This document shows, in pieces, positions 1 to 64,000 of a DNA stretch of 64,000 nt (position 1 is the first letter of the stretch; each line of letters opens with the position of its first letter). The notes under the pieces were generated by a model that saw only the letters and a list, made by a program, of their open reading frames with translations, was not told the DNA's origin and ran no database searches. The stretch is from Mauremys mutica. Lineage: Eukaryota > Chordata > Testudines > Geoemydidae. A program made the translations under genes and the position numbers. The DNA lies in assembly GCF_020497125.1 (NCBI RefSeq), contig NC_059077.1:19910840-19974839 (forward strand), written 5' to 3'.

Positions 1-139
1 TCCATTTATCACCGCAGGGAATTTTGATGTGAAACAAAACATTGGTCAATCAGAATAACAGTGTTTGTATCAATACCGAAAGTGGTTATTCCCAGCAACT
101 ACACAATATTTACCATTCCCAGCCCAAGCAGTTTTTACT

Positions 140-436
140 AAACTAGTAAAAATTATGGTCTTAATAAAGACAATGGATTTATGGCTTACTACAACAACCA
201 CCCTCCCACCCACACTTTTTGTCCAGGGGTGTTAATGGGCCACTTCACCTTGAAGGGTCCCTTAGAATACATGCTAACTCTACTAAACTGTCAGTTCGAT
301 CTTATATTTAGCTGTGACACTCGGAGTACCATTCCCACACCTGAGGAAGAACCCTGTGTAGCTCGAAAGTTGGTCTCTCTCACCAACAGAAGTTGGTCCA
401 ATAAAAGATATTACCTCACCCACCTTGTCTCATAGA
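140..436 (+). repeat. PLE-type tail repeat with hammerhead-like core
   Basis: Shares the CACCAACAGAAGTTGGTCC block and its CTGANGA...GAAA segment (341-368) with copies at 40415-40510 and 57480-57685. By that core, its position at the element end and the inverted arrangement elsewhere, I assign it to Penelope-like elements; stem II is decayed here. Confidence 0.55.
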
Positions 437-1219
437 TCCTGAGGTCACACTTGTCCTTATCAGGCTTGTTCCATTCAGGATCCTGCGCAGGTTTCAGAGC
501 CAGACAATCTTGCCTTCCTCAGTGGAGGAGTCGTCATCAGAGGACTCATCTGGAAAAATTTTGTGCTTTTTAGATTTAAACTTTTTGCATGATTTGGGAG
601 CATAGAACTCTGATGCAGCTTTGGTGGAGCCTTTTACAGCTTGCCGTCCTCAAGGCTTAAAGCCTCAAAATCCTCCCCCACTGGATCCCATTTTCCCTGG
701 GAGGGAGGAGGTCAGAACTCATCAGAGCCCTCCTGGTTGGCTTGGGCTTCTTTCTCCAGGGCTCTTGGGACCCATTTTAAAATTGCAAGGGGTGGGGAGG
801 AGAACTCATGGCCCTGCAAATCTCCCCCTCTTTGTTCTTATTTATTAAACATTTCTTTATTTAGAAGCCTCAACTGTCATTTGTGTCTAAGCTACTTTTT
901 TTTTAAAAAGAGGTTTTTTTGCTTGCTTTTTTACACAAGATCATCCTAATGAACATTCCTTGGCATGCTTTCTGCCTTTGTCTCAAAGATACCCAGGTTT
1001 AGGTTTACAGGTAATAAATTGACTGAACAAGCTCCTTGTTAATTCACACTTCAATAACATTACAAGATTTCTGTCCAAGATTAAAATCCACCTAGACTTT
1101 GCATGTTGATGGGTATGTTGCACTCAAGCATGCCCATACATTTAGACACTGCAGAACAAGGAAGTTATCTTGATGAAATTCCATCAGACAGACGTGCCAT
1201 GAAACCTGTGCTACTATGC
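437..1219. other. intergenic, no feature recognised
   Basis: Single-copy-looking or old sequence downstream of ATP8B1; no exon of a neighbouring gene seen. Confidence 0.5.
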
Positions 1220-1513
1220 CCTGGTCTACACTAAGCTCGGGGGTCGAACTAGGGTACGCGAATTCAGCTACGTGAATAACGTAGCTGAATTCGAACTACC
1301 CTAGTTCGACTTACTTACCGTCCAGACGCCGCGGAAGCGAACTCCGCGGCTCCAGGGTCGACTCCGGCAACTCCTCCTGCCGCGGTGGAGTACCGGAGTT
1401 CGAACTAGCGCTTCCGGGGTTCGAACTATCGCGTCTAGATCAGACGCGATAGTTCGAATTCCGAGCAGTCGAACTCGCCGCGTCGACCGTCCCGGTAAGT
1501 GTAAACGTACCCT
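1220..1513. mobile_element. CpG-rich palindromic DNA element (MITE-like)
   Basis: Begins CCTGGTCTACACTA, a terminal sequence shared with other DNA elements here, and is packed with CpG although its flanks are not. It holds two inverted repeats (1243-1310; 1420-1458) and several copies of TCGAACT. No ORF of note. Superfamily not settled; no target duplication was verified. Confidence 0.6.
1420..1458. repeat. perfect 17-bp inverted repeat with 5-nt spacer
   Basis: Arms 1420-1436 and 1442-1458 are exact reverse complements, each starting or ending with TTCGAA; spacer is AGATC. Confidence 0.9.
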
Positions 1514-2653
1514 ATCTTTGTTAAGCCACCTCCCAACATAAGAGACCACTCCAATGTAACAATAATTTTGTCTTTTGAACAGTCATTTAAAATAGCTTCA
1601 CTAGAGTCTTTTCATCCCTGCAATATGGTGCTTGACCTTGTCAGCTCTGTCTTTAGCAGACTGCTTTAACTCCACGCATTAGATTCCTTTTACAGTTATC
1701 CCTGTAAATGTATGACCTCTCTCATTAGGTTGTGAGATCCTCAGAACAGGAAATGTCCTTAAGAGTCTGGAAAGTGCTGTGCACATAGTAGGTTCTACTG
1801 CAAATTAATAATGTGCCATAATTGGTACATACTCTATTGGTAGTAGTGTGTGATTCTTCTTGTTCATAAAGATAGTTTGTTTGCTAGGGACTTGAGAAGA
1901 CAGGGCAGGAAAATCTTGGCATTTATTGGCCCTCCGTCCTCTGACAAAAGATAATATGGCTATCATAGCATAGTCACACTAATGAATCACAGTAATAATG
2001 AATCACCAAATCAAACAGCTGACTTATAACAAATACAAGTAAATGCTTGCTAGCAAAATTTATAAGAGAAACTGCTCGTGAAGAATACATACACATTTTA
2101 CCTGTAAATCTAATCTAAATTCTGCTAGACAGATTCAGACCAGTTTGGAAAATGTGTGCCAAAATAAACCACTCAGCACAGTTCTGTGGTAGATGTATCG
2201 TCGCTTTTCTTCTTGAACAAAGATTACAAAAATTACATGGGAGAAACAGGGTCTACCAGAAGTGAGAGGAACTCTACCCTAGAATAAGTCTTAGCTCATC
2301 CCAGTTCTTTACCCACATCACTATTAAACATTTGGTGAAATCCTGGCCCTACTCAAGTCAGAGTTTTATTGCTAGAGTTTTTCTATATGCAATAAAGAAT
2401 ACAAGAGTATCATACCTCTTTAAAATCTGAAGTGACTAAGTGTCACGTGGCTACCAATCATTAACATGAAAGTACGTGGAATAGCCACATCTCCATAAAA
2501 AAAGAGGAGCGTGCTCACAATCTGCTTTAAGAAATTAGGACTGGCCCCAGCTGGCTCCAGGCAAGAAGCCACTTAAATTGGCAAAAACTGAGCAACCACT
2601 AAAGGTAACTTGTAAAAGGCGTGGGTCAAAACAAAACAAACCTTTATGATGAA
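1514..2653. repeat. intergenic stretch with an L2-like scrap
   Basis: 1712-1815 resembles an L2 LINE 3' end (GTGCTGTGCACATAGTAGG near the end). The rest shows nothing I recognise. Confidence 0.45.
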
Positions 2654-2949
2654 TGTAGTAAGTTGAGGCCCTGAGACAAACCCTTGGTTTCAGAGGCCCG
2701 GTATGAGGCCTGAAGCCTGAACTGAAGTAATGACATTGCTAACATAAAGTCATTGCAAAACATTGCTAACATAAAGCAGAGTTAGACCGTGAGCCAGAGG
2801 CAGGGCCTGCTCACAGAAGTTGGCAAGAGGAAGGCTGCTAAAAGAACGTGCGCCAGGATGGCACCAGAACAGTCTGGTATGAACACATCCCACAGAGATA
2901 ACAAGGAACAGGCAGACCCAGCCTAAAGACGAGGTCAAAAGGATAATAT
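2654..2949 (+). mobile_element. truncated LTR, same family as the solo LTR at 20254
   Basis: Starts TGTAGTAAG and follows the first ~270 bases of the LTR at 20254-20976 (shared CAGAGGCCCGGTATGAGGCC), then stops before the TATA region. It has an internal duplication of the ATTGCTAACATAAAG block (2741-2778). An old endogenous retrovirus remnant; no coding part. Confidence 0.7.
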
Positions 2950-2954
2950 GATAG

Positions 2955-3033
2955 AGGGGAGGGCTAGCTCAGTGGTTTGAGCATTGGCCTGCTAAACCCA
3001 GGGTTGTGAGCTCAGTCCTTGAGGGGGCCATTT
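2955..3033 (+). mobile_element. tRNA-derived SINE (cryptodiran pol III type)
   Basis: The head has an A-box-like TAGCTCAGTGG and a degenerate B box about 40 nt later (GGTTGTGAGCTC). The tail is lost where it meets the CR1 scrap. This SINE class is known from cryptodiran turtles and is the main pointer to the host. Confidence 0.75.
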
Positions 3034-3140
3034 AGAATCATAGAATATCAGGGTTGGCAGGGACCTCAGGAGGTCATCTAGTCCAACCCCCTGCTCAAAG
3101 CAGGACCAATCCCCAGACAGATTTTTACCCCCGTTCCCTA
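3034..3140 (-). mobile_element. CR1 LINE 3' tail
   Basis: Reverse-strand CR1 end: begins at the ATTCTATG-type terminus (AATCATAGAATATCAGGG on +) and runs through GGTCATCTAGTCCAACCCCC. Confidence 0.85.
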
Positions 3141-3184
3141 AATGAAAGATATGGACATGACCCCCTAGCTGACCATGGTACCTA

Positions 3185-3306
3185 CCTGTTGTCTTGTAAA
3201 TAAATTGTGAGCTCTTTGGTGCAGGGGCTGTTTTTTGTTGTGAATTTGTACGATGCTAAGTCCTCTGGGGTTCCTGGCCCAGGACTGGTTCTACTGCAAT
3301 ATCATA
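3185..3306 (+). mobile_element. L2-like LINE 3' end
   Basis: GTGAGCTCTTTGGTGCAGGG followed by a GTACGATGCTAAGTCC-like block matches the L2 end also seen at 27880-28010. Confidence 0.55.
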
Positions 3307-5227
3307 CATAAATATAAAAACTAAAACTTGCCAAGAACAGAGGAATAAAAGCACTCCTGTCATTAGCTGCACCTTGGATCCATACCCCAATCTTCTGTGT
3401 TAGTGAACTAGCAGTGTCTGAAGAGGGCTTAGCATACCAAGGGCATCCCCTCCTACTGACAGAGACACACACACATCCCCCTACCTTAATTAATCCATTA
3501 AACACAACACACACCCCTTAACTCACTCAACACAGCAATTGTTTTGTTAGTGTTGTGGAACTACATAGAGAATTCGTGGCGTAAAAAAAGCACTTTGACA
3601 AGCCAACGCTGTAGTTTCTCAGTAAGGAAGGGAGAAAGACACTCAAAGCAATTCCATCTATTGATACTGATAAAAGACCATAGGTGCATAAAACATCACC
3701 ATGGTCAACAGCATGAGTCAAAATGGAGACTACATCCTTGACCAGAGGATCTGTAACAATCCAGATGGTTCCAGCCTAAAATCTGATAGGGCTGAAGGAG
3801 GCCAGAGGAAGGCAAATATTTCTGGAATTGCTTGGCTGTGGTCTTATCAACAGTCATTCCCAGAAGTGAGGGATTTCAGACAGGCAATAACTGAGGATGT
3901 TTCTTGAACAGAGAACTAATAATTGCTTTTCTAAGGCCTATTTACACTAGACAATTAATAATTCTCACTATTGCCGACTGTTTCAGCTCCATCCATATCA
4001 GCAATTTTGAGAGGCCTTGCTGGATAATACTGGTGTTTTATGCACTATGCCAATTCAACTAGTTTGAAAGCAGCAAGATGACAGAGGAAACAGACAGTCC
4101 CATGAGGGCTCCTAAAGTTGCTAACGTGGCTAGAGATTAACCAGTGCTAACAATGGGAAGTTTAAAAAAAAAAAGCCTTGGTACAGGCACTTAAGAGTCT
4201 GACATCTAGCCTTTCTTCACAGGAGCACTGACAAGCCTCCATTGAAGTGGCCTCCGTAACTCTCTTCTAGTTTTCAATGAATAAATTGTAGTGCACATGC
4301 CGCCCAGCCACTCAGCAAACATTGCTAGCTTAAAAAAAAAAAAAAAAGTCCCCCACAGCTACAGACAGTACAGATTGTACAGATCTGAACAGTCTTTTCT
4401 GAAAAATGTTGAGAGTATTTTATAGCGAGCAATCGTTAAGCAAACAGTTCTAATTTACCAAGCTGTTAACCATTTTAAACAGTTCAGCTAAGCAAGGTGG
4501 TGGTGAAGAAAGTCTTCAGCACAGCCATGAGATTTTAAGGATTCTTTGTATCACTGTTAATCTGATTCAGCACAAGACTGTCATAAGCACTCTGCCAATC
4601 TGCCTGCCCATGTCATCTGTCACAGACAATTTACATACTATGATGACCTGTGAGAATAATATCAAGTTCAGGGGGGCACTGAATAACCAGCAGAGAATAG
4701 CAGTTTATGGAGTCCCATCAGGCAACTGATATATCAGGCTGTCATCAAGACAGTATTGAGTTCTTCTCCACAATCCCAGAGACTTGTGAAACTGTATGAC
4801 ACCGGAATCCATAAACCCACCACTGCATTGCAGCTCTCCCAAAAGTGGTTTACAAGAGGCATCACACAGTACATGGCAACTGTACCCAACCACTCATGGC
4901 ATGCTGTGAATACTGTACCCAACTGAAGCTTCCAGGAGAATTCAGGTAGGCAGAGTGTACTTGACCAAATTGTTACTTGTCAGTGCCATGAGTTTTTTAA
5001 ATGAACAGGGACTAAGCCTCATCTGAAAGACAGTAATTCCAGCAGAAGTGGTCTCTTAGTACCATATTAAGTCATGTGTTCAATGACTTGAAAGAAGAAT
5101 GTCATCTGATGAAATTAGCACCACTTCCTGCAACAGCTTGTGTTTCCATGGAGGTCTCTCTCCAGGCTGACACTGCCAAGTGTGTGAGATCAGACAAAAT
5201 CACAGCCCAAGCCAGTTTGGCTTAAAG
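3307..5227. other. intergenic, no gene recognised
   Basis: Several short A runs (4163-4175, 4330-4347) but no open frame of family type, no splice-consistent exon and no clear transposon. Confidence 0.5.
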
Positions 5228-5545
5228 CAGGGGTTCTAAACCTTTTTCTTTCTGAGCCCTGCCTCAACATGCTAGAACAACTCCAGGCCAGAGCCCAGCA
5301 GGGCTGGGGAGGACTCAGGGCTCCAGGCCAGGGATGGAAACCCTGAGGCCTAGGTATAGTTTGACTTCTATTTGGGGGTGGGGAGAGGCAAAGGACAGGA
5401 GGTCTGTAGTCAGCTATAACAGTGGGGTCCAAGAAGGGAGCGCCACCTCCACCCTGTGACTCACCTCAGCAGGCCACCTACCGGTCTGGAGCTGTGTGCC
5501 AGTGGCTGCTCCCTGAGGGCTCTGCTGGGCCCAGCTCTGACCAAT
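5228..5545. mobile_element. hAT-type MITE fragment
   Basis: Starts CAGGGGTTCTAAACC, the CAGRGG...AACC end typical of hAT MITEs, and runs into GC-rich filler. No right terminus found, so limits are uncertain. Confidence 0.5.
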
Positions 5546-5869
5546 TGCCAAGCCCAAAACATAACATCTTTCCTCTCTTTTGATCAGTGCTATCTTTTCT
5601 TAAGAGGCATTTTGAACCTCTAGGTGGCTAGCTGTTTGACTTTCAACCTTTGATAGGCCAAGAAATATCTCAGATGTTTTCTCCCAACAGCTAACAAATA
5701 TTTTGTTTGTATATTATTATACAGGCAACTCCTCAATCCAATAATTCACACTGATTTACAAGTAGCATCAACCTCATTTACGCAGAATTGTTTAATAATC
5801 ATTCAAATAAAACATAAAAATGGTAAAAACCACTTTGTTTTCCACATTGGTCAAAAGATTAAAAATTTA

Positions 5870-7407
5870 AGATATTTTATGAAAGCATTTATTATCTATA
5901 AACAAAATATGTTACATATTAAGCCTCACTTACATGTAAATAGAATATATCCATATCAATTTGCATATTAAAATTAATATTGCACCCAATTTAGAAGACT
6001 GACACTTTTATTGTCAACCATTCCCACATCTCTCAATGAGAGAAACTGAAATTATACACTTCCTTTTCTTTAAAATTAACTATACTGCTCCCATCCATTT
6101 ACTTATTAAAAGAAAAACTGTAAACTTTCTTGCATTTGCTCCATTAAAATTATGAAATGTACACTTCTTTGCCTATATCTAAAAGATTAACTGTACACAT
6201 TGGGTTTATGCCCTATTAAATAACATTGGAACAGTTATTAATGCCGGTGTAAGTCAGTATTATATAAAAAAAATGTGAAACATTTATACATCCTAAAGTT
6301 GAGGAAACTAGGTGAGTGAGAGAGAGAGAGAGAAAGAGAGAGTGTGTGTGAGTGTAATATGTACAAAAAAAAAATGGAGAGACTTTCTCTCCCCTTACAC
6401 CCCCCCGCCCCCAATTAGAGGACACTATTGAACAATTACCAAATGAAGTATCTTCAACTTAAAAGTGGACTATTCTTCCTTATCTAGTCTTACAAATTGT
6501 TGCATTATGAAACTCAACTGAAATGAACAATCACATCTGTCAATTCAAAAGGCAGTTTTCCAATAACCAAATAACTTCATAAAATACTGTACAAGAAGGT
6601 AGACAAAAATATTTCAGGGAAGTGTTTCAAAAAATCCTATGAGGTCTTCACTGTTTTCCAGATCACTCTCCTCCTGAGACACAGAGAAGTTATTTAAAGA
6701 ATAAACCAAGCCAGTGATGGAACCGTTAAGAGTGAAAAAAGTGCAATAGACTTAACCATTTAGTAAACAGGAATGGACTGTAACCACACCTACAACTGTG
6801 ATTGTATTTTCACTAAAATGTGTTCATCTGTTCCAAGTATGTGAGTGACTACAACATACCACCATAGAGCCTAATTTAACTGTATGAAAGGTCAGATGGC
6901 ATGGCTCTCCCAAAGGAAGAAAAATATTAGTTATCTAATTCACCTTTACCATTGTATAAATAAAATTGTTTAACAAAGTGGCACATACAGTTTGATTGCT
7001 TCTCAGCTGTTCATCTTTAAAGTAAGGTATGAAATGTGTGCTGCAGTTTTATTTCATGATTCTAATTTTTTTAAAAAGGGATAAAATTTAGCAGTTCCAA
7101 GCATCATTTAAAAAAATTAAAACTCTGGGTTTTTAGACCCTAGAATTTTATATATCCTTCAGTTTCACATTATATTTGCACAAGGATTAGGATTTATTTA
7201 AAAACAAACCAACAAAAAAAATCACCTCTTGGTTTTTCTATTTTTTCAATAGTCCCAAACCAAGCAGTTTTGTAAGAAAATTGTGAAGTCTTCATAGCCT
7301 CATGTCATCTGGTTTTTAAAAAATCCTGAGTCTTCCATAAAAAATATTCTTTGTGCAATCATTTTGCTAAAAAGCCTGTCTTCTAGAACTTAAATCTTAG
7401 ACAATCA
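5870..7407 (-). other. ATP8B1: probable ATP8B1 3' UTR
   Basis: About 1.5 kb of AT-rich sequence after the stop with no recognised transposon, unlike its surroundings. Candidate AATAAA signals on the minus strand are at 7198-7193, 7053-7048, 6012-6007 and 5893-5888. Which is used cannot be told from sequence; the left limit assumes the last one. It includes a GA/GT microsatellite near 6318-6352. Confidence 0.5.
5888..5893 (-). terminator. candidate distal polyadenylation signal AATAAA
   Basis: Minus-strand AATAAA about 1.5 kb after the ATP8B1 stop, just before recognisable repeat sequence returns further left. Chosen only by position; nearer hexamers exist. Confidence 0.35.
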
Positions 7408-61362
<53,955 letters not shown>

Positions 61363-62949
61363 TTTGCCAGCAGTCTGCAAACACTTGATAAAGGAAATGA
61401 ATTGATAGTTAATATAACAAAAGCATTCTAATCTGTCTCTTCTTAAAATCAGGTTTGAAAGCAGCTCTGCTAAGAACTCTTTCAACTGAGTTCAGAGTCC
61501 AATTTCAAAGATAGTTCAAAGCCATGGAACAGGATTTCTAATCCAAGACCTTTAGCATGCCTAGATTATCTTTTTGAAATTTTAAGGAGACTGATGTAAT
61601 GATGATTGTAACTGACATACTAATTCCTTGATATACTCATAAATTCTAGCAAGTATTATAATAGTATTACTAACTTCAGGACCACATAGGTGTTTATAGC
61701 TGTTACTATACCGCAGCCCATGTCATCTCAAAAAGGAGAGAGACTACAGATAGAATTCAGATCCTTCTGGTTCAGAAGCACAGGTTCTTACCACTTGAGC
61801 TAGAAGAGACCCTTCATTAGCAGTGACTGGTATAGGGACTGAGCATCAGTTCCAGTTGCATCCATTAGGAGGGCAGTGGGAGAAACTCACACACAACTAA
61901 TTTCTTTCAATAAGATTAAATAAATCTTTATTTTTCATGTCAAAAAACCAAATGTGAAGTGTTTAACTACTTCTACAGGATATTTGGACATCATGACTAT
62001 TCTAATAAAAAAACATAGTAAAGACTCTCATATTATTGCACTGTAAAATGTAGCATTCTGATGCAATAATAAAAGTAATGTACTTAGAATTGATTACAAA
62101 TACAAAGTATTTACATTGGAGGCTTATACTATACACAAGTCTGTTTAAAAACAAATCCTCAGCATTCAACCCGATATTGTACATACATACTCTCATAAGA
62201 TAAAAGCATAACTAGTCTTCACCTGTTCCTGAAGGACCCTTTAAAATGTTTAAATTCCAACTCCCAAAAGTCAAAATATAAACACAGATTTGTGGTCTCT
62301 ATTTTCAGAAGAAAAGTTTTTTTGTTTTTTTTGTGTGTGCAAATTATGGCTTTTGAGAAACAATTCCATTCAAAATGTTCAGAGATCTGGCCTTCTCTAA
62401 ATTCTCACAGTCCTGGATATGAGCAAGACTTCTATGAGGAATTATCAGTCTCATCTACTAAAGTATTTTTAAAGAGCTGAAAATTGTTAATTTTGGAGTA
62501 TTTTCAGCATCTTGTGAAGGATCATTTTCTATTTTTGAGTAAGCCTCCAAGATGCATGTTTCAAAGCGTTAGGTCATTTTTTAAAAATTGAGTTTTTAAA
62601 AATATACTTAAATGGTACAGAAGTGCCATCACTGAATTATACAATCTGATGTTAATCTTCAAAACATGAAATATAAATTTAATACTATTCTTCCAAGTCA
62701 TGGTTAAAATGTTAAAGACATGGTGTGCTCACTGGCAATTAAACAGGACTAATGGAACCATTTTTAATGGAACATGTTTAATAGTTCGCTTGCCTATCCA
62801 GACGTGCCCTGCTAACAGATTACAAATCACACTGTAGACAAGTTTGGAAACCCACCCATGAAGCATTTCACAATTATGAGCCCTGTCATTTGGGAGAAAG
62901 TATATGAACAGAAAAACACGAATGATAATTGGGAAGTGTAAGATATTTT

Positions 62950-63444
62950 ACTAGATGCCCAGAAAGCCACAACTGAGAAGGAAGGTCATACTGCTTAAAA
63001 AACAATCTGGCTTAGAGAGGAAGTAAAAGCAGCAATTTAAAAACAAAACAACAACAATAACAACAAAAACCCACCACATAAACAGAAGAAAGGGGAAGAT
63101 GATAGAAATGAATATAAATAAGAAACTAGGAATTGCAGAAAATTGATAAGGGAAGCAAAAGGACACTTGGCAAAATCTACAGCCAGCAGAGTTAAGTATA
63201 CTAGGAATAAAAAGAACCTTAATAATGGTATTGGCCTATGGAATGGAAATGGTAACAGTCAATAATAATGCAGAAAGAGGAAAAGGTGTTCAATAAATAT
63301 ATTTCTTTAAAGCCAGATGATGTAATCTTACGTAATGATGAAACACTTTCCATTCCAAAAACAACTCAAGAGGATGTTAAACAGCAACTCCTAAAGTTAG
63401 TAATTTTTAAAAATCAATAGATCAGCATAATCTGTACCCAAGAG

Positions 63445-63484
<40 letters not shown>

Positions 63485-64000
63485 TTCTCTTGACTGTTCA
63501 TGTGGATTTTCAAAAAATCTTGGAACTCTGGGGAAGTTTCAGAAGAAAGCTACTGTTATACCAATATTTTTAAAAGGTAAATGGGAGGACCACAATACTT
63601 ATAGGCCTGTCAGTCTGACATCACTCCCAAGCAAAATAATGGAACAACTGATACAGGATTTAAAGATTAAAAGCGGGTAATTGGCTGTAAATGTAACTGT
63701 GTTCGTGTAGTATACTTAGTGGTTTGTAAGGCATTTGACTTGATTCCATATGACATTTTGATTAAAAAACTAGAATGATACAAAATTAACATGGCGCACA
63801 TTAAATGGGTTAAAAACCAGCAAACTGATTGGACCCATACTTTAATTTTAGGCAGGAACCATCTTTGAGCAGGTATGTTTCTAGTGGGTCCTACAAGGAT
63901 TGTTTTTTGGCCCTATGCTATGTCACATTTTTATCAATGACCCAGAAAAAACCCCAAAAATCAATGATAAAGTTTACAGATGACACAGATTAAGTGAGTA
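62950..64000 (+). mobile_element. decayed CR1/L3-type LINE, RT region
   Basis: Scattered RT remains: 63000-63060 (AAIKNK-like), 63540-63640 (ATVIPIFLK-like, RPVSLTSLPSK), 63720-63770 (KAFDLIPYDILI) and a DDT-like site at about 63977-63990. Many stops. Interrupted by a CA microsatellite. Runs off the window. Confidence 0.65.
63447..63481. repeat. CA microsatellite
   Basis: 35 bases of uninterrupted CA repeat. Confidence 0.95.

Larger units (their letters stand above)
61375..64000 (-). other. ATP8B1 intron upstream of the first coding exon
   Basis: Runs off the window. 61500-62930 is AT-rich with no recognised gene or clear repeat apart from a possible SINE scrap near 61735-61815. 62950-64000 is a decayed LINE. 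Confidence 0.7.

Noticed and set aside
1220..1513. CpG island/promoter of a neighbouring gene
   Set aside because: The palindromes and transposon-like start fit a mobile element better; no exon or splice donor follows that belongs to a known neighbour.

Overview
This window is nuclear DNA from a vertebrate, most likely a cryptodiran turtle. The evidence is the repeat content: a tRNA-derived SINE of the cryptodiran pol III type, many CR1 LINE tails in the form typical of turtles, hAT-type MITEs, Penelope-like (PLE) and DIRS retroelements, and solo LTRs. It contains one protein gene and many transposable elements.

The gene is ATP8B1 (FIC1), the phospholipid flippase of the P4-ATPase family. 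It lies on the minus strand and its coding exons span 61362 down to 7408. I traced 27 coding exons, with splice sites and phases that all agree. They join into 3759 coding bases, giving 1252 residues plus a stop, with no frameshift or internal stop. The numbering follows the human protein: E234 of DGET, the phosphorylated D454 of DKTGT, and positions G308, D554 and I661 (altered in human cholestasis) all fall at the same numbers. The promoter and non-coding first exon(s) lie beyond the right edge, so 61375-64000 is intron. The 3' UTR probably runs left from 7407 to about 5870. Positions 1-5870 are intergenic, and no neighbouring gene is seen there.

Layout, left to right: 1-5.9 kb intergenic repeats, including a CpG-rich palindromic element; 5.9-7.6 kb 3' UTR and last exon; 7.6-12.4 kb intron with hAT, PLE and Ty3/gypsy remnants; 12.4-24.8 kb exons 26 to 19, with a DIRS fragment, a solo LTR, a Tigger-like element and hAT MITEs in introns; 27.6-38.7 kb exons 18 to 9, with CR1 copies very near some splice donors; 38.7-43.0 kb intron with a long CR1 inserted in a PLE-type repeat; 43.0-46.7 kb exons 8 to 4; 46.7-51.6 kb intron with a DIRS element that keeps gag and tyrosine recombinase and is itself interrupted by a hAT MITE; 51.6-56.6 kb exon 3, an inverted PLE composite and a nested hAT/LTR/PLE cluster; 56.6-64 kb exons 2 and 1 and intron 1.

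The most interesting non-gene signals are the PLE tails. Several carry what reads as a hammerhead ribozyme core (CTGANGA, stem II, GAAA) and sit in antisense-sense inverted pairs. One pair has an 11-bp target duplication only 40 nt upstream of exon 3. Intron 24 uses a GC-AG splice pair. CR1 insertions begin about 6 to 18 nt from three splice donors.
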